Assembly: GCF_003363435.1 (NCBI RefSeq)
Contig: NZ_QRCT01000028.1
Span: 1 to 64,000 of the forward strand
Source of the DNA: Anaerosacchariphilus polymeriproducens
GTDB lineage: Bacteria > Bacillota > Clostridia > Lachnospirales > Lachnospiraceae
Length of the DNA: 64,000 nt
Reading direction: 5' to 3'
Shown: in pieces, positions 1-9,366 of the stretch
How positions within the stretch are numbered: position 1 is the first letter of the stretch
How the letters are laid out: each line of letters starts with the position of its first letter
Made by a program: the position numbers and the translations under genes
Notes under the pieces: model-generated
The model's input: the letters and a program-made list of their open reading frames with translations, nothing else
Databases searched by the model: none
What the model was told of the DNA's origin: nothing

Positions 1-156
1 TTTAATAGTTAGTCTTTCTTTATATATTATAATATTTAGACATTTTTACTAGAAAAAAATAACATTTTATATTATAACAAATAAAATTAAAATATACTAG
101 AAAGATAATAGTAGATTTGATAGAATAGATTGTGTAGAAATAGGAAGGAGCAAAAA

Positions 157-702
157 ATGAAAAGAGTTAGCGTAATCTTAGCAGATGGATTTGAAGAAGT
201 TGAGGGTCTTACCGTTGTAGATCTTTTGAGAAGAGCGGACATCCAAACGGATATGGTATCTATTACAAAAGAAAAGCAGATAGAAGGAGCTCATGGTATT
301 CAGATTACAGCGGATACTTTATTTGAAAACGTAGATTTTAATGAAGTGGATATGCTGGTATTACCAGGGGGTATGCCGGGGACATTAAATCTGGAAGCGC
401 ATAAAGAATTAAATGAATTACTTATAAAATTTGCAGAAGAGAAAAAGAAACTTGCGGCTATTTGTGCAGCGCCCAGAGTATTAGGAGATTTGGGACTGCT
501 GAATGGAAAACATGCGGTCTGCTATCCCGGGAATGAAGAGAGACTGGAAGGAGCCGCTGTATCACAAGAAAAAGTGGAGGTAGATGGCAATATTATTACT
601 AGCCGCGGAGTTGGAACAGCGATTGAATTTGCACTTACAATCATTGAAGTTCTTAAGAATAAAGAGGAAGCGGCAAGAATCAAAGAAGCGATTCTTTACT
701 AA
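157..702 (+). CDS. DJ-1/PfpI family protein (YajL/ThiJ-like)
   Basis: This 181-residue protein has the DJ-1/PfpI fold signature throughout. The conserved acidic turn GFEEVEG lies at residues 11-17, and the nucleophile elbow AAICAAPRVLG places the reactive cysteine at residue 103. The C-terminal ITSRGVGTAIEFAL block is also typical. Family members act as glyoxalase or deglycase-like enzymes or as cysteine-based oxidative stress proteins in the cytoplasm; the exact substrate cannot be read from sequence. I start at the ATG at 157 because GGAAGGAG sits about 7 bases upstream and the protein then begins with the family-typical MKRVSVILADGFEE. A longer in-frame reading from TTG at 130 adds nine residues without a ribosome site. 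The next gene follows after about 25 bases and may be co-transcribed. Confidence 0.9.
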   Translation: MKRVSVILADGFEEVEGLTVVDLLRRADIQTDMVSITKEKQIEGAHGIQITADTLFENVDFNEVDMLVLPGGMPGTLNLEAHKELNELLIKFAEEKKKLAAICAAPRVLGDLGLLNGKHAVCYPGNEERLEGAAVSQEKVEVDGNIITSRGVGTAIEFALTIIEVLKNKEEAARIKEAILY

Positions 703-727
703 TACATTAAGATGAGGAGGGCTCGTT

Positions 728-1480
728 ATGTGGACGAGAGTACAGTTGAAAGCAGAAGCGAAGACAAGGTTAGTAAATTTTTATTGGCCTGCAGTATTAA
801 TTAGTTTTATTGTTACACTATTTGCAGGTGGTGGCGGTGGTGGAAGTAATATTTTTAATTATAGAGAAAATCATAAAAAAATTACACAACCAGGTGAATG
901 GAACGGTTATCTTTCAAGCATTGATTATACAATAATAATGTTGGGATTAGGAATTGCTGTAATGGTTTTTATTTTAGCAGGGCTATATATGACGTTTGTT
1001 GGAAATATATTGCAGATGAATGAAAACAGATTTTATTTATGCAGCCGTGATTACAAAGCTAGTCTTGGTGAAATTGTATATGGATTTACAAATGGTCATT
1101 ACTTAAATTGTGTCAAAATTATGTTTTTAAGAGATTTAAAGATTTTTTTGTGGTCTTTATTGTTTATAATACCAGGAATTATAAAGTCTTATGAGTATTA
1201 TATGATACCATCGCTGCTTGCAGAAAATCCCCAATTAAGTACTGAAAGGGCATTTGAATTGAGCAGGGAAATGATGCGGGGACAAAAGTGGAATACCTTT
1301 GTTTTAGGTTTATCATTTATTTTGTGGAATATATTAGGTTTCATTACATGTATTGGACATTATTTTATTAGACCATATATAAAAGCCACAGAAATGGAAC
1401 TGTATACATTTCTAAAGAATGATATCAAGCAAAGAGGAATAACGAACGATTTTGAATTAAGTGGTTTCTATAAAGAATAA
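728..1480 (+). CDS. DUF975 family membrane protein
   Basis: The 250-residue protein begins MWTRVQLKAEAKTRL, the usual opening of DUF975 proteins, and has about five hydrophobic segments. The block FIIPGIIKSYEYYMIPSLLAENP followed by ERAFELSREMMRGQKWNTFVL (described here in two pieces) is the characteristic DUF975 centre. Function is unknown for the family; it is an integral cytoplasmic membrane protein. An odd feature is a run of six consecutive glycine codons at about residues 35-40, just after the first membrane segment. GAGGAGGG lies 6 to 7 bases before the ATG. A terminator-like hairpin follows the gene. Confidence 0.8.
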   Translation: MWTRVQLKAEAKTRLVNFYWPAVLISFIVTLFAGGGGGGSNIFNYRENHKKITQPGEWNGYLSSIDYTIIMLGLGIAVMVFILAGLYMTFVGNILQMNENRFYLCSRDYKASLGEIVYGFTNGHYLNCVKIMFLRDLKIFLWSLLFIIPGIIKSYEYYMIPSLLAENPQLSTERAFELSREMMRGQKWNTFVLGLSFILWNILGFITCIGHYFIRPYIKATEMELYTFLKNDIKQRGITNDFELSGFYKE

Positions 1481-1492
1481 ATGAGTAGAAAG

Positions 1493-1522
1493 ACCGGCCT
1501 GCGATTTTACGGCTGGTTTTTT
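1493..1522 (+). terminator. Intrinsic terminator after the DUF975 gene
   Basis: ACCGGCC (1493-1499) pairs with GGCTGGT (1511-1517) with one G-U pair, and a run of T follows to 1522. It separates the first two genes from the tig operon. Confidence 0.7.
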
Positions 1523-1612
1523 GCCTGTTAGGAGAATTATTTGTTAAAAGTCAGGATTTATAAGAGAATTCAAGTATTTTCAAGAAAAATACTAGCATTT
1601 TTAATTTGGTTG

Positions 1613-1621
1613 TGATATAAT
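1613..1621 (+). promoter_or_regulatory. Extended -10 promoter for tig
   Basis: TGATATAAT is a perfect extended -10 element (TGN plus TATAAT at 1616-1621). The matching -35 position (about 1593-1598, TAGCAT) is poor, which fits an extended -10 promoter. The leader to the tig start would be about 65 bases. Confidence 0.55.
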
Positions 1622-1691
1622 TCCTAAATGATTGCGTATAGTGCGAGATAAAACTTTTCACATATATATTTTAAGGAGGATTTTAGGTAAT

Positions 1692-3095
1692 ATGAGTTTA
1701 CAGGTAGAAAATCTAGAAAAGAACATGGCTAAGCTTACAATCACAGTTTCGGCTGAAGAGTTAGAAAAGGCGATTCAAGGCGCATATATGAAACAAAAAG
1801 GCAAAATCAGTGTTCCAGGATTTAGAAAAGGCAAAGTACCACGTAATATGATCGAAAAAATGTATGGAGCAGGTATTTTCTATGAAGATGCTGCAAATGC
1901 TTTAATTCCAAATGCTTATGAAAAAGCAGTTGAAGAGAGTGGATTAGATATTGTATCACAACCCGATATCAATGTAACACAAATTGAAAAAGGAAAAGAA
2001 TTTATTTTTACTGCAGAAGTAGCTGTGAAGCCGGAAGTCACATTGGGTGAATACAAAGGTATCAAAGTAGAAGCTGTTAATGTAGAAGTGACTGACGAAG
2101 AAGTAGAAGAATCCATTGGTCAGGAAAGAGAAAAAAATGCAAGAACAGTTACCGTAGAAGGAAGACCAATTCAAGATGGTGATACAGCTGTAATTGATTA
2201 TGAAGGATTTGCAGATGGAAATGCATTTGAAGGAGGAAAAGGAGAAAATCATCCTTTAGTAATTGGCTCCCATTCCTTTATTGATACATTTGAAGAACAG
2301 CTGATTGGAAAAAGTGTTGGTGAAGATGTAGAAGTAAATGTTACCTTCCCGAAAGAATACCATTCAAAAGATCTAGCTGGTAAAGAAGCAACATTCAATG
2401 TTAAAATTAAAGAAATAAAAACAAAAGAATTACCGGAATTGGATGATGATTTTGCACAAGATGTATCAGAATTTGATACATTAGATGAATACAAAGCTGA
2501 TATTAAGGCTAAAATCATTGCAAGAAAAGAAAGTGAAGCACAAGGCAAAAAAGAAGATGAAATAATTGAAAAGATTATTGAAGGATCCACAATGGACATA
2601 CCGGATCCAATGATTGAAACACAGGTAAGCAGAATGGTTGATGACTTTGCTATGAGAATTCAACAGCAAGGAATTCCTATGGAACAGTATTTACAACTTA
2701 CCGGTATGACTACGGATGCATTAAAAGAACAGATGAGACCGGATGCCTTAAAACGTATTCAAAGCAGATTAGTTCTTGAAGCAATTGTAAAGGCAGAAAA
2801 TATTGAGGTTTCTGAAGATGCAGTAGAGGAAGAAATTGAAAATATGGCCAAAATGTATCAAATGGAGGCCGATAAATTAAAAGAGTACATGGGTGAAGCT
2901 GAAAAAGAGCAAATGAAGATGGATTTAGCAATCCGTGAAGCAGTAACTTTTGTTCGTGAAGCTGCAAAAGAAACAAAAGCAACCAAAAAAACAACAGCTA
3001 AGAAAACAACGAAAAAAGCAGCTGATAAGGAAGATACACCCAAAAAAACTACCGCTAAAAGAACAACCAAGAAAAAAGATGCAGAAGCAGAATAA
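1692..3095 (+). CDS. tig: Trigger factor (ribosome-associated chaperone) with a Lys/Thr-rich tail
   Basis: Trigger factor binds near the ribosome exit tunnel and shelters nascent chains; it also has peptidyl-prolyl isomerase activity. The ribosome-docking signature GFRKGK is at residues 43-48. The FKBP-type isomerase domain runs over about 150-245 (GDTAVIDYEGFADG to FNVKIKEIK), and the helical C-terminal arms follow to about 430. The start at 1692 is set by AAGGAGGA at 1673-1680; a longer frame from 1632 lacks support. The last ~37 residues are an unusual low-complexity tail of AKKTT, TKKAA and AKRTTKKK motifs, resembling histone-H1-like tails. The gene leads the block tig-clpP-clpX-lon-ysxC, which couples folding with proteolysis. 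Confidence 0.97.
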   Translation: MSLQVENLEKNMAKLTITVSAEELEKAIQGAYMKQKGKISVPGFRKGKVPRNMIEKMYGAGIFYEDAANALIPNAYEKAVEESGLDIVSQPDINVTQIEKGKEFIFTAEVAVKPEVTLGEYKGIKVEAVNVEVTDEEVEESIGQEREKNARTVTVEGRPIQDGDTAVIDYEGFADGNAFEGGKGENHPLVIGSHSFIDTFEEQLIGKSVGEDVEVNVTFPKEYHSKDLAGKEATFNVKIKEIKTKELPELDDDFAQDVSEFDTLDEYKADIKAKIIARKESEAQGKKEDEIIEKIIEGSTMDIPDPMIETQVSRMVDDFAMRIQQQGIPMEQYLQLTGMTTDALKEQMRPDALKRIQSRLVLEAIVKAENIEVSEDAVEEEIENMAKMYQMEADKLKEYMGEAEKEQMKMDLAIREAVTFVREAAKETKATKKTTAKKTTKKAADKEDTPKKTTAKRTTKKKDAEAE

Positions 3096-3141
3096 ATGTT
3101 TTGATAATAGAAATTAGCTTAAAAAGTTGGGAGGGTGTCAT

Positions 3142-3723
3142 ATGAGTTTAGTACCTTATGTCATAGAGCAAACGAGCAGAGGAGAGAGATCCTATGATAT
3201 TTATTCTAGACTTTTAAAGGATAGAATTATATTTTTAGGGGAAGAAGTAAACGAGACAACAGCGAGTTTAATTGTGGCTCAATTGTTATTTCTAGAATCA
3301 GAAGATCCGGGAAAAGATATCAATTTATATATTAATAGTCCAGGTGGAGTAGTAACAGCAGGAATGGCTATTTATGATACCATGCAGTATATTAAATGTG
3401 ATGTATCTACAATATGTATAGGCCTGGCAGCCAGTATGGGATCATTCTTATTGGCTGGAGGAACAAAAGGAAAGAGATATGCACTTCCGAATGCAGAAGT
3501 TATGATACACCAACCTTCCGGTGGTGCGAAAGGGCAAGCAACTGATATTAAAATTGTTGCAGAAAGTATTTTAAAGACAAAAGAAAAATTAAATAAAATT
3601 CTTGCAGCAAATACCGGACAGACAATAGAAGTAATTGAGCGTGACACAGAAAGAGATTATTATATGTCAGCTGATGAGGCTGTGGCTTATGGAATCGTTG
3701 ATAGTGTTATAACAAGTAGATAA
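3142..3723 (+). CDS. clpP: ClpP, ATP-dependent Clp protease proteolytic subunit
   Basis: ClpP forms the tetradecameric serine-protease barrel that degrades substrates unfolded by ClpX or ClpC. The 193-residue protein has normal family length and the full catalytic triad: Ser98 in GLAASMGS, His123 in MIHQPSGG and Asp172 in ERDYYMS. The start at 3142 gives the usual [11 protein letters not shown] opening, with GGGAGG at 3129-3134. The ORF could be extended to TTG at 3127, but that would overlap the ribosome site. It lies between tig and clpX. No CtsR heptad operator is visible upstream, so expression probably depends on the tig promoter. Confidence 0.98.
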   Translation: MSLVPYVIEQTSRGERSYDIYSRLLKDRIIFLGEEVNETTASLIVAQLLFLESEDPGKDINLYINSPGGVVTAGMAIYDTMQYIKCDVSTICIGLAASMGSFLLAGGTKGKRYALPNAEVMIHQPSGGAKGQATDIKIVAESILKTKEKLNKILAANTGQTIEVIERDTERDYYMSADEAVAYGIVDSVITSR

Positions 3724-3739
3724 TTGTTGAAAGTTGATA

Positions 3740-3767
3740 GGGGACAGAACAAATAAGGGCTGTCCCC
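3740..3767 (+). repeat. Perfect 8-bp stem palindrome between clpP and clpX
   Basis: GGGGACAG (3740-3747) and CTGTCCCC (3760-3767) form a perfect stem around a 12-base loop, followed by AATTTTAAAT rather than a clean T run. It could be a weak terminator or processing site inside the operon, or a single REP-like element of the GGGGACAG type known to accompany REP-associated tyrosine transposases. Confidence 0.6.
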
Positions 3768-3796
3768 AATTTTAAATAAGGAATAGAGGTGTGAAA

Positions 3797-5098
3797 ATGC
3801 CAGGAAAAAATATAGATGACAGAATTAGTTGTTCATTTTGTGGTAAAACGCAGAGTCAGGTACGCAAATTGATTGCCGGACCTAATGGGGCATATATTTG
3901 TGATGAGTGTATCGATATTTGTGCTGAAATAATTGAAGAAGAATTTGAAGACGATTCCATGATAGCGGATGATATAAATTTATTAAAACCTGAAGAAATC
4001 AAAAAGTTTCTAGATGAATATGTAATTGGTCAAGATGAAGCGAAAAAGGTTTTATCCGTTGCGGTTTATAATCATTATAAAAAAATAATGGCAGAAAAAT
4101 CTTTAGATGTTGAACTTCAAAAAAGTAATATATTAATGCTCGGACCAACTGGTTCAGGAAAAACATTACTTGCACAGACATTAGCAAGGTTACTAAATGT
4201 ACCATTTGCGATTGCAGATGCAACAGCGTTGACAGAAGCTGGATATGTAGGAGAAGATGTTGAGAATATTTTACTAAAAATTATCCAGGCAGCAGATTAT
4301 GACATAGAAAAAGCGCAATATGGAATTATATATATAGACGAAATAGATAAAATCACCAGAAAATCAGAAAATGCATCGATTACCAGAGACGTTTCCGGTG
4401 AAGGGGTACAACAGGCACTTTTGAAAATACTGGAAGGAACGGTAGCATCGGTACCGCCTCAAGGAGGAAGAAAACATCCTCACCAGGAATTAATTCAAAT
4501 AGATACCACGAATATTTTATTTATTTGTGGAGGTGCATTTGATGGTTTAGATAAAATCATTGAAACCAGATTAGATCAAAAATCAATAGGTTTTAATGCA
4601 GAGATTTCTGATAAAAAGGATATAAATATAGGAGAAGTATTTGAACAGGCACTTCCTCAAGATTTTGTTAAATTTGGTTTGATTCCGGAATTTATTGGAC
4701 GTGTTCCGGTAACAGTAGCTTTAAAAGCATTGGATGAAGCGGCTCTAGTTGAAATTTTAGAAAAGCCAAAAAATTCATTAATAAAACAATACAAAAAATT
4801 GTTTGAATTAGATAATGTAAAACTTTCATTTGAAAAAGAAGCAGTAGAAGCGATTGCCAAAAAGGCCTTAAAGCAAAAGACAGGTGCAAGAGGATTACGT
4901 TCAATCATGGAAAATACTGTAATGGACTTAATGTACTTTGTACCATCAAATGAAAAAATTGCAAAGTGCATCATTACAAAAGAAACAGTGGAGGGGATTT
5001 CTGAAGCCGAAATTGTTTATCGTGAAGAAAAACCGGAATCCCGTAAAAAGCCCATAACTCATAAAATTTTAAAGAAATCATCGAATGAAAGTGCGTAG
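3797..5098 (+). CDS. clpX: ClpX, ATP-binding unfoldase subunit of the Clp protease
   Basis: ClpX is an AAA+ hexamer that recognises, unfolds and threads substrates into ClpP. The N-terminal zinc-binding domain has four cysteines (C12, C15, C35, C38 in CSFC and CDEC). Walker A GPTGSGKT is at residues 116-123 and Walker [10 protein letters not shown] follows. The C-terminal small AAA domain contains the sensor-2 block [10 protein letters not shown]. The 433-residue length is normal. I start at ATG 3797, with AGAGGTG about 6 bases upstream; GTG at 3791 is in frame but falls in that site. Adjacent clpP and following lon fit one protein-turnover operon. Confidence 0.98.
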   Translation: MPGKNIDDRISCSFCGKTQSQVRKLIAGPNGAYICDECIDICAEIIEEEFEDDSMIADDINLLKPEEIKKFLDEYVIGQDEAKKVLSVAVYNHYKKIMAEKSLDVELQKSNILMLGPTGSGKTLLAQTLARLLNVPFAIADATALTEAGYVGEDVENILLKIIQAADYDIEKAQYGIIYIDEIDKITRKSENASITRDVSGEGVQQALLKILEGTVASVPPQGGRKHPHQELIQIDTTNILFICGGAFDGLDKIIETRLDQKSIGFNAEISDKKDINIGEVFEQALPQDFVKFGLIPEFIGRVPVTVALKALDEAALVEILEKPKNSLIKQYKKLFELDNVKLSFEKEAVEAIAKKALKQKTGARGLRSIMENTVMDLMYFVPSNEKIAKCIITKETVEGISEAEIVYREEKPESRKKPITHKILKKSSNESA

Positions 5099-5103
5099 AT
5101 GTG

Positions 5104-5128
5104 GAGGAAGCTTCACATCTTCCTCTTT
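5104..5128 (+). terminator. Short hairpin between clpX and lon
   Basis: GAGGAAG (5104-5110) pairs with CTTCCTC (5119-5125), followed by only three T. An alternative stem GATGTG (5098-5103) with CACATC (5114-5119) overlaps it, so only one can form at a time. This is at best a leaky terminator between clpX and lon. Confidence 0.4.
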
Positions 5129-5168
5129 GCTATTTATGCGTACAGTCTAAGGAAAAGGAGATGATAAA

Positions 5169-7490
5169 ATGAGGGATCTTATTCAGGTATTACCGACTGT
5201 TGCACTCAGAGGAATGACAATTCTTCCTAAAATGGTTGTTCATTTTGATGTCAGCAGAGAAAAATCAATAAAAGCCGTTGAAAATGCAATGATGAATGGT
5301 CAGGAGATTTTTTTGGTTACGCAAAAAAATTTTGAGGTGGAAGATCCATCATTAGAGGATGTCTATAAAATAGGTGTTTTGGCTAAAATTAAACAAGTGA
5401 TAAAATTACCTAAAAATATTGCAAGGGTTTTAGTGGAAGGCATTGAAAGAGCTGAATTATCTCGTTTTGAGGACGATCAGGAGTTTTTAATGTCTGAGAT
5501 AGTTCTTTTTGACCAAGATGCAAATGAAGAAATTCCAACTCCTAAAAAGGAAGCTATGTGCAGGTCATTAAAGGAAATTTTTACAAAATATTGTTTGGCT
5601 AATCAACGGGTGGGTAAAGATTTGTTGAGGCAGTTAGAGGATTTGGATGATTTTGTAGAAGTTCTGGATGAAATCAGTAATAGTACACCACTTCATTATG
5701 AAGAGAAGCAACAATTATTAGAAACTATAAACGTAGAAGAAAGATATGAATTATTATGTGTTCTTTTGAGTAATGAAATTGAGATACTAAAAATTAAAAA
5801 TGAATTTCAAACCAAGGTGAAAGAACGTGTAGATAGAAATCAAAAAGAATATATTTTGCGTGAGCAAATCAAATTGATTCAAGAAGAATTAGGTGAGTCC
5901 AATCCTAGTTTAGAAGCCGAACAATATGTTGAGGCGCTTGAAAAATTAAAGGCAAATAAAGAAGTAAAAGATAAAATTAAAAAGGAAATTGAACGTTTTA
6001 AAAGCACTTCTGCAAATTCTTCTGAACATGCTGTAATTCGTGGATATATAGAGACACTTTTAGAGTTACCATGGGATAAGCTGTCTAAAGAGAATAAAGA
6101 TATAAAAAACGCTCAAAAAATTCTGGACGAAGATCATTATGGATTAGAGAAAGTGAAAGAAAGAGTACTGGAATTTCTGGCTGTCAGGAATCTTACCAAA
6201 GGAGGAAATAGTCCTATTATATGTTTAGTTGGACCTCCGGGAACCGGTAAAACTTCAATCGCTCGTTCTGTAGCTAGGGCTTTAGAAAAGAAGTATGTAA
6301 GAATTAGTCTGGGTGGTGTCAGAGATGAGGCAGAAATTCGTGGACATCGCAAGACTTATGTAGGAGCAATGCCGGGAAGGCTTGCAAATGGATTACGCAC
6401 TGCGGGTGTAAAGAATCCTTTGATACTATTAGATGAAATTGATAAAGTGAGCAGTGATTATAAAGGAGATACTTCTTCAGCTTTGTTGGAAGTATTAGAT
6501 TCTGAGCAGAATTCTAAGTTCAGAGATCATTATATTGAACTGCCTTTGGATTTATCTGAAGTTTTATTTATAGCGACAGCAAATGAAGCACAGAAGATTC
6601 CAAGACCTTTATATGACCGTATGGAAATTATAGAGGTAACCAGTTATACAGAGAATGAGAAAGTTCATATTGCGAAAGAACACTTGCTTGTGAAACAGAT
6701 TGAAAAACATGGTTTAACAGAGAAACAATTGACGATTAGTAAACATGCATTAGATTTAATAATCCGTGGTTATACAAAAGAAGCAGGAGTCCGTAATCTT
6801 GAACGAAAAATTGGGGAAATATGCAGAAAGGCTGCAAGAGAAATTATTGAAGATAATAAAAAAACTATTAAAATTACAGAAAGTAATTTGGTAAAATATT
6901 TGGGGAAATCCCGATACACTTATGATATGGCGAATGAAACAGATGAAGTAGGTATTGTTCGCGGACTTGCATGGACTAGTGTTGGTGGAGATACGTTACA
7001 GATAGAAGTGAATATTATGCCCGGAAAAGGCGAAGTTCAATTAACAGGTCAACTTGGAGATGTTATGAAAGAATCCGCTAGGACAGGCATTAGTTTTATT
7101 CGTTCAAAGAGTGAAGAATATAAAATTTCAAAAGAGTTTTTCAAGGAACATGATATCCATATACATATTCCGGAAGGGGCGGTTCCAAAAGATGGACCAT
7201 CTGCCGGAATAACTATGGCTACCGCAATGATTTCAGCGATTACAAACAAAAAAGTAAGGGCTGATGTTGCAATGACAGGTGAAATTACTCTTAGAGGAAG
7301 AGTCCTTCCAATTGGAGGACTGAAAGAAAAAATTCTAGCTGCTAAGAATGCTGGTATCAAAACGGTTATCGTACCGGAAAAAAACAGAAGAGATGTTGTT
7401 GAAATTTCTAATGAGATTAAAAAAGGAGTCGATATCATCTATGCAGCCAGGATGCAGGAAGTGCTGGATACAGCTTTAGTAGAAGAATAG
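5169..7490 (+). CDS. lon: Endopeptidase Lon (LonA type)
   Basis: Lon is a homohexameric cytoplasmic AAA+ protease that removes damaged and regulatory proteins. The 773-residue protein has the three LonA parts: an N-terminal substrate domain (about 1-300), an AAA+ module with Walker A GPPGTGKT at 355-362 and Walker B LILLDEIDKV, and the C-terminal serine-lysine protease domain. The catalytic serine is Ser678 in PKDGPSAG, and the lysine lies in GGLKEKILAAKNAG about 43 residues later. AAAGGAG lies 8 bases before the ATG. The stop is 17 bases before ysxC, so the two are probably co-transcribed. Confidence 0.98.
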   Translation: MRDLIQVLPTVALRGMTILPKMVVHFDVSREKSIKAVENAMMNGQEIFLVTQKNFEVEDPSLEDVYKIGVLAKIKQVIKLPKNIARVLVEGIERAELSRFEDDQEFLMSEIVLFDQDANEEIPTPKKEAMCRSLKEIFTKYCLANQRVGKDLLRQLEDLDDFVEVLDEISNSTPLHYEEKQQLLETINVEERYELLCVLLSNEIEILKIKNEFQTKVKERVDRNQKEYILREQIKLIQEELGESNPSLEAEQYVEALEKLKANKEVKDKIKKEIERFKSTSANSSEHAVIRGYIETLLELPWDKLSKENKDIKNAQKILDEDHYGLEKVKERVLEFLAVRNLTKGGNSPIICLVGPPGTGKTSIARSVARALEKKYVRISLGGVRDEAEIRGHRKTYVGAMPGRLANGLRTAGVKNPLILLDEIDKVSSDYKGDTSSALLEVLDSEQNSKFRDHYIELPLDLSEVLFIATANEAQKIPRPLYDRMEIIEVTSYTENEKVHIAKEHLLVKQIEKHGLTEKQLTISKHALDLIIRGYTKEAGVRNLERKIGEICRKAAREIIEDNKKTIKITESNLVKYLGKSRYTYDMANETDEVGIVRGLAWTSVGGDTLQIEVNIMPGKGEVQLTGQLGDVMKESARTGISFIRSKSEEYKISKEFFKEHDIHIHIPEGAVPKDGPSAGITMATAMISAITNKKVRADVAMTGEITLRGRVLPIGGLKEKILAAKNAGIKTVIVPEKNRRDVVEISNEIKKGVDIIYAARMQEVLDTALVEE

Positions 7491-7506
7491 AAAAGAGGAG
7501 AGAAAA

Positions 7507-8094
7507 ATGGTTATAAAAAATGTCAGTCTGGATATTGTTTGTGGAATTACAAGTGTTCTTCCCGAAAATGAAAGACCCGAGCTTGCATTTGCAGGAAAAT
7601 CAAATGTAGGAAAATCCTCTTTAATTAATGCATTGATGAATCGAAAAGGATTGGCAAGAACATCATCACAGCCAGGGAAAACTCAAACCATTAATTTTTA
7701 TAATATTAATGATGCTTTGTATTTAGTAGACTTGCCAGGATATGGGTATGCAAAAGTGGCAAAGTCAGAAAAAGAAAAATGGGGAAAACTTATAGAGCGT
7801 TATCTTCATGGTTCTAAACAGTTGAAAGCAGTATTCCTTTTGATAGACATTCGCCATAATCCCTCTGAAAATGATAAAATAATGTATAATTGGATTGTTC
7901 ATAATGGATATAATCCTATTATTATAGCGACCAAGTTGGATAAGATAAAGCGTAGTCAAGTTCAAAAACATATTAAAATGATAAAAGAAGGATTACAAGT
8001 ACTGGATGAAACTTTAGTTCTGCCTTTTTCAGCTCAAACGAAGCAGGGAAGGGAAGAAATATGGAATTTGATGGAGCGTTTAATGGAAGAATAA
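7507..8094 (+). CDS. ysxC: Ribosome biogenesis GTP-binding protein YsxC/EngB
   Basis: YsxC (EngB, YihA) is an essential TRAFAC GTPase needed for late assembly of the 50S subunit. All GTP-binding motifs are visible in the 195-residue protein: P-loop GKSNVGKSS at 30-38, the switch region TSSQPGKTQTINFY, G3 DLPGYGYAK, G4 TKLDK and the G5-like SAQTKQG. AGAGGAG precedes the ATG at normal distance. It is the last gene of the tig-clp-lon run, and a strong terminator follows the stop. The lon-ysxC pairing is common in Firmicutes. Confidence 0.97.
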   Translation: MVIKNVSLDIVCGITSVLPENERPELAFAGKSNVGKSSLINALMNRKGLARTSSQPGKTQTINFYNINDALYLVDLPGYGYAKVAKSEKEKWGKLIERYLHGSKQLKAVFLLIDIRHNPSENDKIMYNWIVHNGYNPIIIATKLDKIKRSQVQKHIKMIKEGLQVLDETLVLPFSAQTKQGREEIWNLMERLMEE

Positions 8095-8100
8095 AGAATG

Positions 8101-8136
8101 AAATGGAAGTTGTTTTGTAACATCTTCCATTTTTCT
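8101..8136 (+). terminator. Terminator after ysxC
   Basis: AAATGGAAG (8101-8109) pairs perfectly with CTTCCATTT (8124-8132), followed by a T-rich tract. It closes the tig-to-ysxC transcription block. Confidence 0.8.
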
Positions 8137-8240
8137 TATTTTTTAATAAAAATTAACTAGGAAGAGATAGGAAAAAGCGTTATAATAAAATATGAATTAG
8201 ATATCGTAGAAAGGAACATGTTAAAACAAAGAAAAAGCCT

Positions 8241-9350
8241 ATGAAATATTTGAAAATTTTAATCAATATCTTATTGCCGATTCTAGTGATATTGGTATGT
8301 ATTCTTATTATTCCAAAGTTAATTACATTATTTATGCCTTTTGTTATTGGGTGGATTATTTCACTTATCGCCAATCCACTGGTACGGTGGCTGGAGAGTA
8401 AGGTTAAAATAGTACGGAAACATAGTTCTGTCATTATAATTGTTCTGGTAATTGGATTTATTGTTTTCCTTGGTTATGCTACTGTCAGCAAAGTTATGTA
8501 TGAAGGAGAAAAACTAATAGGGAACGCACCTCAAATTTATAGTGAGTTAGAAAAGCAGTTTTATGATACGGCAGACAACTTTGAGGGAGTATATCAAAAG
8601 CTTCCGAAAAATATGCAAAAACAAATTTCTGACTCGGGTAGAGAACTGAGTAATGAACTGGGTGATTTTGTAAAATCCTTAGGGGCTCCAACTGTTGAGG
8701 CTGCAGGTGATTTTGCCAGAAATATACCATCTACTTTGATTGCAATTATTGTAACATTTTTATCTTCTTATTTTTTTATTGCACAAAGAGAACAAATTTT
8801 GGGATTTTGGAGAAAGCATATGCCAAAATCATTTCAGGAAAAAATGTCAATTATTAATAACAGTTTGAAAGAAGTAGTTGGCGGCTATTTTAAGGCACAG
8901 TTGAAAATTATGGTGGTAGTTGCAATTATTTTGCTGGTTGGCCTATTAATTTTGAATGTGAATTATGTAGTTATTTTAGCCCTTTTAATTGCGTTTTTAG
9001 ATATGCTTCCTTTTTTTGGGACAGGAACAGTTTTAGTGCCATGGGCAGTACTGGAGTTATTATCTTCTGATTATAAAATGGCAGTCGGATTACTAATTCT
9101 ATATGGCGTTACTCAATTAGTCAGACAGCTGATACAGCCTAAAGTGTTGGGAGACTCTATTGGACTTAATCCAATGTTGGCTTTGATTTTTATATATGGC
9201 GGTTATAAATTTAGCGGTGTACTAGGGATGTTGCTGGCTGTACCCGCAGCTATGATTGTGATTCGGCTTTATGAAGCAGGGTTGTTTGATTTTACAATTC
9301 GAAATATTAAGGAACTGATTAGCGACTTAAATAAATTTAGAAAAATATAA
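8241..9350 (+). CDS. ytvI: Sporulation integral membrane protein YtvI (AI-2E transporter superfamily)
   Basis: The 369-residue protein has about seven or eight membrane segments in the pattern of the AI-2E/UPF0118 family. A hydrophobic N-terminal pair (residues 4-85) precedes a soluble amphipathic section (about 88-160) and a C-terminal membrane block. The conserved LDMLPFFGTG motif and the QPKVLGDSIGLNP loop are present. Its length and N-terminus match YtvI, a sporulation-associated subfamily of unknown function, so I prefer that name to a generic permease. The ribosome site for ATG 8241 is weak. AAGGAA at 8211-8216 instead precedes an ATG at 8218 that opens an 8-codon leader ending at 8244, overlapping this start by ATGA. 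Confidence 0.8.
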   Translation: MKYLKILINILLPILVILVCILIIPKLITLFMPFVIGWIISLIANPLVRWLESKVKIVRKHSSVIIIVLVIGFIVFLGYATVSKVMYEGEKLIGNAPQIYSELEKQFYDTADNFEGVYQKLPKNMQKQISDSGRELSNELGDFVKSLGAPTVEAAGDFARNIPSTLIAIIVTFLSSYFFIAQREQILGFWRKHMPKSFQEKMSIINNSLKEVVGGYFKAQLKIMVVVAIILLVGLLILNVNYVVILALLIAFLDMLPFFGTGTVLVPWAVLELLSSDYKMAVGLLILYGVTQLVRQLIQPKVLGDSIGLNPMLALIFIYGGYKFSGVLGMLLAVPAAMIVIRLYEAGLFDFTIRNIKELISDLNKFRKI

Positions 9351-9366
9351 ATGGTAAAGGTTTCAT

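Noticed and set aside
1956-2252. Reverse-strand hydrophobic frames under tig
   Set aside because: Lys-rich coding on the plus strand gives Phe-rich complement frames; no initiation site is visible.
7049-7438. Reverse-strand frame of 129 residues
   Set aside because: Shadow of the conserved Lon protease domain without independent support.
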